This document shows positions 42,115 to 53,619 of a stretch of DNA of 64,000 bases, piece by piece. The stretch spans positions 18,415,690 through 18,479,689 of the forward strand of contig CM060463.1 of assembly GCA_030544235.1 (NCBI GenBank). The letters are read 5' to 3'. The notes beneath the pieces are model-generated. The model ran no database searches. It was not told the origin of the DNA and worked only from the letters and a program-made list of their open reading frames with translations. The DNA is from Lepturacanthus savala. Lineage: Eukaryota > Chordata > Actinopteri > Scombriformes > Trichiuridae. Numbering within the stretch: position 1 is the first letter of the stretch; each line of letters starts with the position of its first letter. A program made the position numbers and the translations under genes.

Positions 42115-42562
42115 CATTGAAATCATATTCATAGGGTCAATGCTCAAATATATAGACAGACCACCACATCAGCAAGAAGATGAACCAGGTGATGAACCAT
42201 CGACAAGCAGTGCAGTAAGCAGCCAACAACCATCCAACGTGTCTGAAGGTTCAAGTAAACAGCCACAAACAACAACAGTCACCTTAGAAGAGACACCCAC
42301 AACTGAAAGCCTTTCCTCGGAGGCAGTTGTTTTATTTATTTGTTATTGTGTTGTTGCTCTCTCTGATTTATTATTTAACATACAGTATATTATTGTATAA
42401 TAAAAGGTTATTTTTTTTATATCTACATGTCTATATAAGACTTATTTTCAACTGTAAATTTTGTGAGTTTCCAGGAGTTTGGTGGACGGGCGGGCGGCCG
42501 TGGGCCGGGGGGCCTCCCTACAAGCTGAGCTTAGGGCCTCCAAAACCTTAGCAGCGGCCCTG
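42115..42562 (+). mobile_element. hAT fragment: N-terminal exon joined to 3' terminus
   Basis: After an acceptor-like ATTCATAG (AG at 42133-42134) a frame starting at the ATG near 42140 reads MLKYIDRPPHQQEDEPGD, then EPSTSSAVSSQQPSNVSEG. This is a low-complexity acidic N-terminus of a kind seen in some fish hAT proteins. It runs into a stop before any zinc finger or core. The segment ends at 42562 in GGGCCTCCAAAACCTTAGCA then GCGGCCCTG, which reversed is CAGGGCCGC, a hAT-style terminus. The block 42480-42520 is unusually GC-rich. The element is internally deleted. Confidence 0.5.
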
Positions 42563-42569
42563 CTCAAAT

Positions 42570-43735
42570 GCATACACAAAGCATCCTCCTGTAAGAACAG
42601 CCAGCTGCCACCATACTGTGTGCCATGTCATACACCCCCCTATTCACTCTTCCCTCTCCCTTACCTCTCTCTCACCTATGTGCTTGTCTGTGTGTGAGTG
42701 AAAGATAACTTTACTTTGACAACAACCACGCTCGCTACTGGAAGTGCCATAAAACTTTTATGAGGAAAAAGCCAATAAGATAATTTACTATAACACCTGT
42801 TCAGCAATCATAAACATGCAGAACAAAAGCAATATTTTCAACTGCTATTTTCAAGCTAAAAAAAAAAAAAAAAAAAAAAAAAACGTATTTTGGCTGTTTA
42901 GCCACATATCCTAAAGTTGAGCTTGCTTGTTGTTGCTAGCTAAGAGTGCTGAAGCAGAACTAATGGCCATTTCAATGTACAGCGGGGCAATTATTAAGAA
43001 TTAGCCATGGAAGGTAAAAAAGGTCTCTGTGTGGCTATTTGACAGAGGGTGCTGCTCTCCAACCAATGAGAGAGATGGATTATGTACTTGTACTTATGTA
43101 CTAATTATGTACTGACTGTTTTATGGTTGTGTTGTCAATCACTTTTTTGCATTTGAACTATTTATTAATGGATAATGAATTAAATTGTAGATTAATTTGT
43201 TAGTTCCTGACCCTTGTGGTCTCACATACAATCCAGTAACTCTTTTATCTGTTCTTTTCCCCCATTTGGTTGGGCATATATGCTCTGCAGGGTAAATATG
43301 AACTTTTCTAAGTTTCCAATTTGTAATACATGTCTTTAATTTGACTGCCCTGTTCAGCAGTCCTTTATTATTGCCACCAGTCAATGGATTGATTAGCAAA
43401 CAGATACATTTTGGTTATTTCCTATTATAATGTCCCATGTCCTTTTATACATTGTGTTTGCGTTTTTTACCCTACTCTCCAAATCAATCATTGTTTGGGA
43501 ATTTGACAAATTTGTACCTAAATTAAAATAATTTTCTGTGAAGATTCCGAAATGGAAGCAAAAGTTAATTGTGTTATTTGAAAACACTGTTACATAAGGG
43601 TGTAACATTATCAACATTTATATTTTGGTATAGGTTGTTTAGTTTGGTGCACTAGTATGAACTGGTGGCAGAAGTTTTCATTTGTTTACCATCCATCCTG
43701 CAGTATGTGACGGGATGCTGAGTCTGTTTTTCCAT
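42570..43735. other. Non-coding sequence
   Basis: Unique sequence interrupted by poly(A)26 at 42858-42883. Nothing else recognised. Confidence 0.4.
42858..42883. repeat. Poly(A)26
   Basis: Pure A run; no recognisable SINE or LINE body immediately upstream. Confidence 0.95.
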
Positions 43736-43739
43736 GGAA

Positions 43740-44025
43740 CCACGCTGAAGTCACGTCAATATGGCACAGACAAGAAGTCAGACAGCAAAGGCACAAATCA
43801 ACCAGTTATTTTTTAAAATAAAACTCTATGTGCAGACTTCTGCCTACTTACCTACATTAGAAGAATACAAAACATGTACTTTTGATTAAATCAACATAAA
43901 TTAATTGTCGCACAGGTGAAGTAACATTTTGTGCGAATGTTGTTGTCTTTATACATCTGTGATTATTGAAAGGTCTCGTGATTTTCACGTGCCCTGTGGA
44001 ATCTAATAACAGCTTGGAGAAGGTG
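43740..44025 (+). repeat. Dispersed repeat, pair member 2 (with 40120-40440)
   Basis: AAGTCAGACAGCAAAGGCACAAA, CAACCAGTT, AAAATAAAACTC, TCTGCCTACTTACC, AAATCAACA, CACAGGTGAAGTAACATTTTG, TTTATACATCTGTG and AAGGTCTCGTG correspond in order to member 1. Confidence 0.6.
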
Positions 44026-44234
44026 TCTGAAATCTGTACTTGCAAGAAACAGAAAGTTTGTCTGTCTTCGGCTAAAAGGCTTTAGGTTAAGTTAGCAATT
44101 AATTGGATATTATGAAAATCAGCACTATACTGAATGAACATGGTTTATATAATAAGCAATAACATACATAACACTTTAAAGGAAACTTTTTCATTCAGTG
44201 TTAGGGAATAACCAGGAAACTAGAAAGATGCTTG

Positions 44235-44420
44235 GAGAGTACATACCTTTTCCAAAGCCAGTCTTCTATCTGACATGCAAAAGTACAAGCACAAGCAAAA
44301 TATCATGCCTAGCTGACATTCAATACCCATTTACCACTGTGTTTCATGAAAATTGGTTTAGATGTTGTTTCATAATCCTGTTTAAAGATAAAAAACAAAA
44401 AAATCCCTTAACTGTGGCCA
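44235..44420 (+). repeat. Dispersed LINE-tail-like repeat, copy 4
   Basis: CCAGTCTTCTATCTGACATGCAAA, ATCATGCCTAGCTGA and TTTCATGAAAATTGGTTTAGA, with a terminal AAAGATAAAAAACAAAAAAAT, correspond to copies at 24530 and 5715. Confidence 0.45.
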
Positions 44421-44489
44421 AATAAACCAATATATTAACACATTGATTATGTAACAGAATTGATAATGACCTTTGACAAAGAATGTATT

Positions 44490-45125
44490 AACTTATTTTA
44501 GATCTTTATAGGATGGAGAGTTTAAGGTGTAAAGGGCAGCCTTAGTTAACATCCTCTGCTGGTTTAATTCCATTGTAATTAGAGTAAAAATGGAGACATG
44601 ACCTATAGTGTTACCACAGCTCCATGCAGGCCTGACACTGCCTGGCCACAGTAAATAGCCAGTCCCATGGTGATGATGATGTATGTGATGACCTGTGGCT
44701 CCGCTGACAGGAAGCAGGCTTTTTAGCATGGAAGTCATTACAGCTCTCTGACCTACATTCTAATGACAGTGACACTGTAACCTCACACCGCTGCGTCGCC
44801 CCGGCTCATCTACATGCGTCTGGGGCGAGTGGGTGACACAGGGTCATGGAGAACACGAGGAGCTGCCAGCATGCCAACGCTCTGCCAGCTGCTGACCCTG
44901 GTTAATGCCTGCATAGCCCCAAATACAAAACCACCAGGACAGGCGGGAGCAGATGGGTGGAGCTAACCTGACAAGCTCTGCAGTCGCGTCCGTACATCCT
45001 GAGCACCAACATCTGGCTCTGTTATGAAGCGATAATTAAGAATCAGCTGTGTACAAAGAATAACTGCTGGCCTAAACACAGACATCCACATCCATAAACA
45101 CCCCCTGCGATGTGGGAGATCATTT
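44490..45125. promoter_or_regulatory. Candidate conserved non-coding element
   Basis: Complex, GC-balanced unique sequence with CpGs (CCGCTGCGTCGCCCCGGC) and a GCGATAATTAAGAATCAGC homeodomain-type stretch. The surrounding DNA is much more AT-rich. Enhancer role inferred. Confidence 0.27.
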
Positions 45126-45129
45126 CATA

Positions 45130-45498
45130 AACTCGACATTTAGTAGATACTCTCCTGGTTTGCCTGGGATTACAACAATTCTGCTGCATTTGTTAGATCT
45201 CAAAGGCACAAGACTGTCTGTGACAAACAAAGAGGAATTTGTACTAATATTATAGAAGGATACTGTGGGGGTTGCTGTTTCACTCAAAATGTTGGCTCTG
45301 TGCAGTGTTTCCCATGTGATGCAATGGAGGCAGTGGCCGATGGTGGTGATTTTCAATAGGTGGGCTAACAACTGCGTTTTACCCCTTTATCGACCAGGCT
45401 ACAGCAAAAGTAGCACTAACAGACACCACTACAGGCTATACCTTTTATAGCAAGTGCTCAACAAAAACACTGTATAGAAAATGGACCAATGCCAAAAT
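45130..45498. other. Non-coding sequence, possible repeat
   Basis: GTGCAGTGTTTCCCATGTGATGC at about 45299 recalls a common teleost repeat terminus (CAGTGTTTCCCATA). The following sequence was not assignable. Confidence 0.3.
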
Positions 45499-45557
45499 CA
45501 CTCACTCACTCACTCACTCACTCACTCACTCACTCACTCACTCACTCACTCACTCAC
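45499..45557. repeat. (CACT)n tetranucleotide microsatellite
   Basis: About fifteen perfect CACT/ACTC units. Confidence 0.96.
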
Positions 45558-45559
45558 AA

Positions 45560-46780
45560 ATGACAACTTCCTTATCATCATTATATACATTTTCAAACCA
45601 TGGCAGTTGGTTTCAAACCATGGGTGGCATTGGCACCCTATGTAGACATCAACATCTAATTGCATCTATTTGAGACATTTTGTGAGTTTTCTAGAAGCCT
45701 ATAGGACCACCCAGCATGTTGCAGTGAGTGGCATGACAAAACGCAACACACTGTGGGAATGTCTGAATTTGATTATTTGGATGATGTGTTCCCATTCTCT
45801 CCACTTTTATTTTTTCCTCCAAAGACATTGATAAAAATGCATAAGAAAGTGAATGATAATCTGCCTCGTTCATCACTCTAATGCCAGCCATGGTCACAGA
45901 TGCTCCCCACTCATTTCTCACTTCTACAGTAGCACCTCTCTGTAGCCTATCATCCGTTGTCATTGGTCAAATGTCAGTGGCTTCTGGGATGAATGAGTTT
46001 AGCCCAAATGATCCACAGATCGAGTGGGTGTGCCACAACAGCTGTCACTCACTGACCATGAGGATGATTGAAAGCTAATGCTATGTTTTGGGACTGTAAA
46101 TAAATAGGCCCATTTATATATATTGGGTTTTTCTTGTGATTTTCTGGTACTGTTGTGAGATCCACGTAAATTTAAAGCAGAACTTGTTCTAACATTTATA
46201 ATAAATAATTTCCTCATGATGATATGAATGAAAACAAATTGGAAAAAAAAGGAAGAAAACATGCTGTGTTTGTGTTTTCTGCTGCTGGGGATCATTGGTT
46301 TTATATTGATATCATTACTTAAGCTGCTCAACAATCCAAGTCTTCATTGATATCACTACTGATACTTGTCTATTTGGTGGAAACATACCAATACATTTTT
46401 AACAGAGCTGGTATTACTTTTTATATATTATGTTTCATCTTGCTGAAAAACAAACTTCTCATGTCCAGAACTGTAGTTTATAGTTTCTCATCAAAAGCCA
46501 AAATTTTCCCAAATGAATGTTACATATTATAATGACAATACATTCACCTTCACTTAATGTTCATTATGTGAAGGTGACCAGACCTTCCAGTCATTTTCAA
46601 TATGGATTTCCATACTGGGAAAGAAATTCACCATGGACTTATCCACTGGGACCAGCACAGATCCAGTATCACATTACAAACAGACCTGACATTCTTTATC
46701 ATCATTAGTGCTTAACAGCTCAATAATTCTTTAGATCTGATTGCCATTATTCTTATAAATAAGGTACTACAATATAAAGT
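45560..46780. other. Non-coding sequence, nothing recognised
   Basis: A 19-bp near-repeat (GGTTTCAAACCATGG and TTTTCAAACCATGGC) lies at about 45590-45625. No gene or named repeat. Confidence 0.4.
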
Positions 46781-46784
46781 TGAA

Positions 46785-46920
46785 TGTTATGTTTTAGTTA
46801 TTACTTTCAATATGGTTTTCTTGTATTTACTGCTTTTGTCTGTTGTGTGTGGTACTGCTGGCTTTATAACAAATTGCCTCTCTGGGATAATAAAGTTTTC
46901 TCTGACCTTGACCTTGACCA
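46785..46920 (+). repeat. LINE 3' end (L2/CR1-like) with CTTGAC tail
   Basis: ACAAATTGCCTCTCTGGGAT, AATAAAGTTTTCTCTGACC and a short CTTGAC-CTTGACC repeat form the usual end of fish L2/CR1-type LINEs (a CTCTGGGATAATAAAG-like end then a terminal microsatellite). No coding part is attached. Confidence 0.5.
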
Positions 46921-46924
46921 AACA

Positions 46925-48440
46925 GTCAAAAGTCGTTTTTTCCAGCTTAAGGGTTTTGATAGACAGCTTTTAAACCAGCTCCAATGAATCAAACTAAACA
47001 AGCTAACAGCACTGCAGTTCCTTTGCCAATTAGGAGTTGTTCAGTAATGTGGTGCTGTGCCTCAAACAAGCTGAACAGCTGATTCAACATTCTGTCAGGA
47101 GGTGAATCACAAATCTCTACAATAAAAAAAACCCCAAAAAAACAGGACACACAGGAGCTCGCATGCTCATGGAAAACCATATCATCTATTCCATCTCATT
47201 TCAAAGCCTCATTTTAAAGCATTTTATTAGGTTCTAACATTTCAATGTTTTTTACCAAATGGAAAAGTCATTCTGCAGCATTGCATGCATTGCAGTTTTT
47301 GATTTCACACTGACACTTTGGGTGAAATATCCAATTAATTTAATTAATTTGAAATTTTGTTTATGTAGGATGTGGAAAATGTGGAAATTGCATGCATCAG
47401 TGCAGCATGTGGGATTCACAGCTGCACATGCAGGTCACCCGACTGAACCATCTTTAACTAAGTGGCTGACCTTTAACAGAAACATGCATTTATTAGGAGG
47501 AAAAGTGTACAGTGTGCAGTGTCCATTATTCTTTGGCTGCTATTATTACAGCATGAAAAAAGGTCATTACATTGGCTGCTTCCGCTTATTAATGACAAAC
47601 TTTCAGTCATTTAACATTTGTGGCCTTCCACTGTCATCACAGCCTGCCTTTCAACTATTTCACTTAATTTTGCACAAGGGTCGTGTTTGTAGCAGCACAC
47701 CAATAATGTAAATAATAAAAAATAAGAGAAAGTTTTGTTTAGGTTGGATTCAGCATGAGACCTGCACAGATGTCTGTGAGAACTGTTGTGGGAGTTAATA
47801 ATAAACAATAGAGCCATTAATTCAGTTCTTTTGCTGCAGCAACAAAACAGAAAAACTCGAATGTTGCTTTTCCACAAAGTTTCATATTACTATACACTAG
47901 ATTGCATTAAGCAGAACAGTGAAATAAAGCAAAACTAAATAGATAGATATATAAAAGTCAATTGATCAATAAATAATATTTCAATATTGCCTATGGTTGA
48001 CATATGGGAATATCTAGCCATGAAAATCATCCCAAGCCTAGTGTGAATGTGTGTTGTGTGTAAATGATTAAATTACTTACTGTGGGCACTTTTATGGAGC
48101 CACCACCAAATTTCATTATATTGTGTATATAGATCCTAAATTTTGGTTAAGTTGAGTTTAATTTACTTGGCATGGACATCAGGGTCAAGTTGGAAAAGCA
48201 ACATATGTTTATATACAGACATCACATGCACTACAGAGTTTGTAACAACAAAAGGATTTTCAAAGTAAAAGTCAAAATTGTAAAAGAGAAGAAAACTTTG
48301 ACTCACAAGTCAGAGTTTGTAGGTACCATCTGGAATGTGTTGAAAATTAACTCTAATTTTACAAGCTTTATTTGTCATGTGCACAACATTTAAAATTAAG
48401 AAATGAAGTAAAGGCTAAATAATCTAGAAGGTCCCGTAGC
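46925..48440. other. Mostly unique non-coding sequence
   Basis: The 150-codon frame at 47259-47711 has no domain and random composition. The stretch 47260-47700 is complex and might be a conserved element (CGCTTATTAATGACAAAC). No repeats recognised. Confidence 0.4.
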
Positions 48441-48443
48441 ATG

Positions 48444-48670
48444 TACACTAATGTTCAAACGTTTGGGGTCACCCACAATTTTGTGTTTTCCATGAAAGTC
48501 ACACTTTTATTTACCACCATGAGTTGCACACGGGTTTTTATAATCATCCATTAGGGCCTCTATACACCTACGTAGATATTGCACCAAAAGCCAGACATTT
48601 GCAGCTAGAATAATCATTTACCACATTAGCAATGTAGTGTAAATTTTCATTTCAATGTTTGTTTTTTTTA
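48444..48670 (+). mobile_element. Tc1-like element remnant, internally deleted
   Basis: TACACTAATGTTCAAACG then TTTGGGGTCACCCACAATTT and GTGTTTTCCATGAAAGTCAC is the left terminal repeat of an abundant teleost Tc1-type family. From about 48560, TACGTAGATATTGCACC and GCTAGAATAATCATTTACC match sequence normally found near that family's other end. The middle, including any transposase, is missing. Confidence 0.7.
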
Positions 48671-48799
48671 TTTATTTTTTTAAACACTGTCCCATGCATC
48701 AAACAAGTATGACACCATACACCCTCTCTGCACCTGGTCCCACTGTCCAACCTATTTCTTTTCAGTACCTCCTAGCTATAGTTGTGTCTTTCAGTTGGG

Positions 48800-49165
48800 G
48801 ACCTTAAGTGAGCTCCCCAACTGCTCACTTAAGGAAATGTTTCAAAACAGAAGGATGCTTAAGCATTCCAACTATAATAATATGAAAGACCAGTGGATTA
48901 TATTTATTAGTTTCCAAATCCCAGAGGATTTAGGTAAAAATGTGATAGTATTTTTTATTTTTGTTCATTTCACTGCACACGGCCACATCAACCAGCCTCA
49001 ATTCAGTGCAGGTTTTTCCAAGAGGCACATGTACCGTTGGGTACCATTGTCCTTGCAGCAAATGCCGCTTTTGGGTCTGCTGGGTTGCCTCCTCCCTGTC
49101 ACATGAGGGGAGTCCCAGTTCTATAAGTACTGCTGCCTCTGCCAGTGGTGGTAAAGTTGTAATGG
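48800..49165 (+). repeat. Dispersed repeat, copy B (pairs with 15505-15965)
   Basis: GAAAGACCAGTGGATTATAT, TTTCCAAATCCCAGAGGATT, GGTAAAAATGTGATAGTATT, ATCAACCAGCCTCAATT, GCAGCAAATGCCGC and TACTGCTGCCTCTGCCAG correspond in order to copy A. Confidence 0.55.
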
Positions 49166-49169
49166 TTTG

Positions 49170-49985
49170 AAACCGCAAACTTGATGCTTTGCAGCTACAT
49201 CATATCATTTACTTGAATGTCTTGTGACAAATTAGAGATTATTGTTGATGAGAGATTGTTTGAAGGTTTTTCTTCTTCTGTGCTGTCACATCTGAGTAAA
49301 TATAAATGTCTTAAAGCTTTTGAGTAAAAGTAATTTTCCTTCTTTGTCTCATCAAACCGCTGCCGCCTGCTGCACTGGCTTTGAAAAGTCTTCCTTCCCT
49401 CTCCATTGCCCCATTATCTGCAAAACGGGAGTTGATTGAACAAATGTTGCTCTTTAATTTGGTATTATAAATCCCTCAGTTTATGATTATCTTATCACAG
49501 GAATACATGCAGCAGCTGCTCGCTACCGGGAGAATTTATTTTGCCCAATAGAGGCGTTTCATGCCATTTCAATGCCAAAACTATCTACCAACAGACTGGA
49601 AGGGTGTGTTTGCCATCCAAACAAACAAGATAACCCAAATGTGTTTGTGGCTCATGTAGACCTATCACAGGTTGACGGAATACACACATGCGCAGACACA
49701 AGCACAGACACACGCACACACAGACACACACACACAGGTGTGATAATGTGTACAGAGCCGAAAAACACAGGCTTTGTTCCCCCAACAACAAAGTTTTGAG
49801 ATGCGGCTCAAGTCACGCTGGTTGATACACGAAAAGTGCTCATGAATGGAGCTTCAAAGACAAATAATTCAAATGCTGTTTTGTTTCTCAGCATCTCCCA
49901 GATGCTCATGTTTTTTCTGGGCAGATATCAAAGACTCCTCTTTATTCTGACACTTGAAAGGGAAATGACAAAATTGAGAAAAAAG
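49170..49985. other. Unique non-coding sequence
   Basis: The part 49330-49560 is complex (CTGCCGCCTGCTGCACTGGC, TGCTCGCTACCGGGAG) and may be conserved. A CA/CAGA-rich patch lies at about 49683-49737. Nothing else recognised. Confidence 0.38.
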
Positions 49986-50045
49986 AAAAATAAGACCCCC
50001 CCCCCCCCAAAAAAAAATAAAAATAAATAAATAATAAAAATATCC
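49986..50045. repeat. Low complexity: C13 then A/T-rich
   Basis: A run of C directly joined to an A-rich, AAATA-repeating stretch. Confidence 0.85.
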
Positions 50046-50079
50046 ATTAAAAAAAAGTTACTTCAGTATTATTATCAGT

Positions 50080-50117
50080 AATGGTGCATTTAAAAAAAAA
50101 AAAAAAAATGCACCATT
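50080..50117. repeat. 12-bp perfect hairpin with poly(A) loop
   Basis: AATGGTGCATTT (50080-50091) and AAATGCACCATT (50106-50117) are exact reverse complements separated by 14 A. It could be a foldback duplication on either side of a poly(A) run. Confidence 0.75.
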
Positions 50118-50119
50118 TT

Positions 50120-53100
50120 AACTTTGAAAACGGATCTGATTAATTGTCAGTTTACACAGTAAAAATTGTAAAAAACAAACTTTGGCATTTTAAAATTTTG
50201 TGAAGAGGACACAGCCAACACTGACCATCATAATAAAGAAGTATTCATTCATATTACACAACACTGGAATTCAGTTTGTATTCTTAAATTTAAAAAACGG
50301 CTCCAACTCTATAAATGCCAAAATATTTGATGAACTTGTAAAAAAGATTTCAGTTAGTTCCCAACTGGTAGTCATTCACTTACTGTTTGTTTATATTTGC
50401 CTAATGCTATTCAAGAAAATCTATTTCTACACACAATCAGTAGCAAAATTGCAATACTTTGGTGTTTGTTTCAGACACAGAAACAGATAAAAATGACATT
50501 AGAAATACAGAGAGAGAAACAGATATATATATATATATATATATATATAAAGGTACAGACACAGATGCAGGACTGGCAGTAATACTTGATGGTCAGTTTT
50601 ATCTACCTTCTTTTCTGAGTTTATCAATTTGTGTTTATTAGTAACAAATAGCCAAAAGACATTACTGTATATTAGCTGTAAGCCAGATAGCAACTAATGA
50701 AGCAGTGTCCTGCATGGATTTGACTTTCAAATCTGTGCAGGCAGTAATGCGCAATACCATAACCGCCTGCCACCTACATATATGGCCAATTAGTTCTGCC
50801 ACCTGACCCTTCCTGTATGCACACAATCACTGACCTGCCCTGAAATGCATATCCTATAATAACCATCTGCAGTGGGAACATCTCCCACTGATCATGCAAT
50901 GGGTGCTCAATGGTGTATTTGGTTTAAAAAGTGTGTAATGGAATCATTCAAGCACTGTTCAAATAATTTCTTAATGTGGCATGATTAAAATGATAATTTC
51001 ATATCTATGAAAAATAAGATAATATATTTTGAAATGTAGGTAATTTAAGAAATACAATTTGTTTTATTGTGTATTGTGATAATACTGAGCAGCACATCTC
51101 CACAAATAAGGTACCTATTAGTAATACGCCTGATTTGGCTCCCATAATATGAAACAAACTTCGGTAAAATTATTCAGCCTTCTAGGATCTTTTCAGTTGT
51201 CTATGACTGTGAAACCAATTACTTGTTACTTTTAATAATACCTTTGTAATGTATGTAGCTTCTGATTTTAAAATCTGTCCTGCAGCGGAGTATTCAGCCA
51301 TTACAATGAGCCATAACTTGTTATGGTATAATCCCTCAAGAGGTCTGATAATCCATCAGGAAAAGTGTGTCATAATTGGCCACATTTGAAATGTTATGAA
51401 ATCAATCATTTTATGATTTATGCACTTATTAATGACAACTACCCTTTACAATTTTGGGAAATGAGATCACTGCCAGCCATGTTGAATCTTATCCAATCAC
51501 AAGCCATGTTATTGGGTGGTGAATCATATATGCAAGGGGCTGAACCAATAATGTACAAACAATGATTGGAGAGTTCCTTGCTGAGTCCTACTGCAACATG
51601 GAAGTGACCTGCAGTAAATAACTTGTCGAGATGTATTTATTACCTGGCAAAGAGCAGGACTCTGATCTGTGGGAGTGAGCCTGTGTGTTTTCATTCAGTT
51701 CAGCCTCTTATTTACCACTAGTGTCTCTCCTTTCTCCTTTTGTCTCTTGAACATTTATAAAGCACATTTGTGACTCTCCACACACTAAAATTGAAATATT
51801 TTCAACCTAACTATAATTATGTCACTTCACTTGAGGCAAATTTGCATGTACTCGGGTGTTGACTTGTAACGTAACGTAGAATCTAAACACACACAGTCAT
51901 GATGATGATTCTGATGGGCAAACCAGTAAAGTAACCCAAAGGAGTTTATTTTGTCCATTGACATGACAAAACGATTTACTGCTTTAGCTTAGACTGCAAG
52001 CAACAACAATTGGAAGCCAAAACATGATCAGATACCCAAAATAATAATCTTCGGGATGGACTTTTTAAGGTAGAGAAGATCGTTGCAAAAAAAAAAAAAA
52101 AAGACTAAAAAGAAACCTAGAAGTGGCCCTGTTCCTCGTAGGCAGGTGTTTGTAATGTTAGCATTGTTGCAGCCATAGTGTTCCTTGGTGAATTTGCCTT
52201 AATAAGTAAGACTTTGCATTAAAGGTAAAGCGGTGAAGAACATTTTTATGAGCAGACAAAGAGCTCCACAGGAGTACAGGTGGCAAGTCATTAAACTTCA
52301 GCAGCAACATTAAAAGAAAGTTTGCAGCCTCTGGTGATCCGAGTTATGACCCTCGACTTCACCCATAAAAACCCTAATTACACGCTGATGTAGTCTTTTT
52401 AATTAATGCTACACACCCAGTCTGTTGAACAAGTAGCGGTACAAGTATTTTGAAGCTTGAACTTCACCGGAATGGGAGCAGCGGCAGTCTAAAGGTTAGA
52501 GCAGCAGGCTCAACTCCAGTTTATTTATAGAGCCACAGAATATTAGAAGTGAGCGTGACCTCATCTTCTTGTTCTGTCTTGGTACAGAACTCGCTGACCT
52601 TTACTATAGAGGTTGTCCACTTGTCCACATACAGATGTGGCTGGAGGACGCAGGAGGAATAAATCATTTCCTCTCTAAATCCTGGGATGTACAAGCTGTT
52701 GGAGAAAGAGCAAGTGTAACTGGTGAGAAATGTAATCTCAGTGTTGAGCGTTAATGCAAGAGCTCTTCTAAAGGCTGCAACAGCATACTGCCACACAAAC
52801 TCCATCAGACACATGCAAGTGAAAAAAAGGGGGAGAACAATGTGATATTTCCCATGACAGCAAAGGCATAGTAGACGACCTCTGGAAGGAGGTTGTGGTG
52901 GACAGTCAGACTTTGACACCAGCTACTACTGATTCCAACTTGTATCATAGTCAATTATTACATTTAGATGACATCTGAAAATATCCAATTGTTGTGTAAG
53001 TCTGACTGAAACCAGACTCAAATTTAAGTTTAAACATGTTAGTTTGACTGAATTTGACACTTACAGAGTCAGACTAACACACCTAGGTAATGAGACCGAA

Positions 53101-53325
53101 ATCGAGCCACTCCTGGAGCTCCTCCAGACTGGTTGAACTGGAGTTGGATGATGTGATCTGGACTCAAACCAGGAAAAGACAGGCAACTTATAAGTAGAGC
53201 ATACATAAAGTACAGAGCATGACACACTGTGGTTGTTAACTTTAGTTGAATCCGTGGCCTTATTGTGGCCAGGAGACCAAAATATATTGAATATGGTGCA
53301 TACCTTCAGATTCATAATGGAGGTG
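50120..53325. other. Mostly unique non-coding sequence
   Basis: Contains (AT)n at 50523-50549 and poly(A)16 near 52087-52102. The 132-codon minus frame at 52521-52919 has no recognisable domain. Blocks near 50690-50850 and 52180-52420 are complex and might be conserved. No repeats assigned. Confidence 0.4.
50523..50549. repeat. (AT)n microsatellite
   Basis: Short pure AT run. Confidence 0.93.
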
Positions 53326-53329
53326 CTTA

Positions 53330-53615
53330 CTCTCTTGTATAAAACACTCTTACCACAGGCTGTGCTTGCTCGGTTATTTTTTTATTCCCTTTTAATCAAC
53401 TGTTTTTAAATTGTATATCTTTTTTTCTTGTTTTTTATTATTATTTTTTTTTTTTTAATCTCATTTAATTTTATTTATTTATTATTGTTATCAATTTTAC
53501 ATTTTAGATTTTTCCATTTTCAACTGTTTCTAAATTGTATCTTGATTCTTTTAACATTTTATGTAAAGCACTTTGAATTACCTTGTTGGTGAAATGTGCT
53601 ATACAGACTCAACAG
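53330..53615 (+). repeat. T-rich LINE/SINE 3' tail
   Basis: A long T/TTTA-rich stretch is followed by ATGTAAAGCACTTTGAATTA then CCTTGTTGGTGAAATGTGCTA and TACAG, the standard 3' end of a group of teleost LINEs (GTAAAGCACTTTG, then GCTATATAAATAA). The coding part is absent. Confidence 0.5.
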
Positions 53616-53619
53616 ACTA

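Noticed and set aside
42140..42400. Host gene exon encoding a Ser/Gln-rich protein
   Set aside because: The frame stops in AT-rich sequence and the segment ends in a hAT-like terminus, so it is explained by a transposon.
47259..47711. 150-codon plus-strand frame
   Set aside because: Random-looking composition and no family match; likely chance in a sequence with few stop codons.
52521..52919. 132-codon minus-strand frame
   Set aside because: No domain, no upstream signals. Left as unassigned non-coding sequence.
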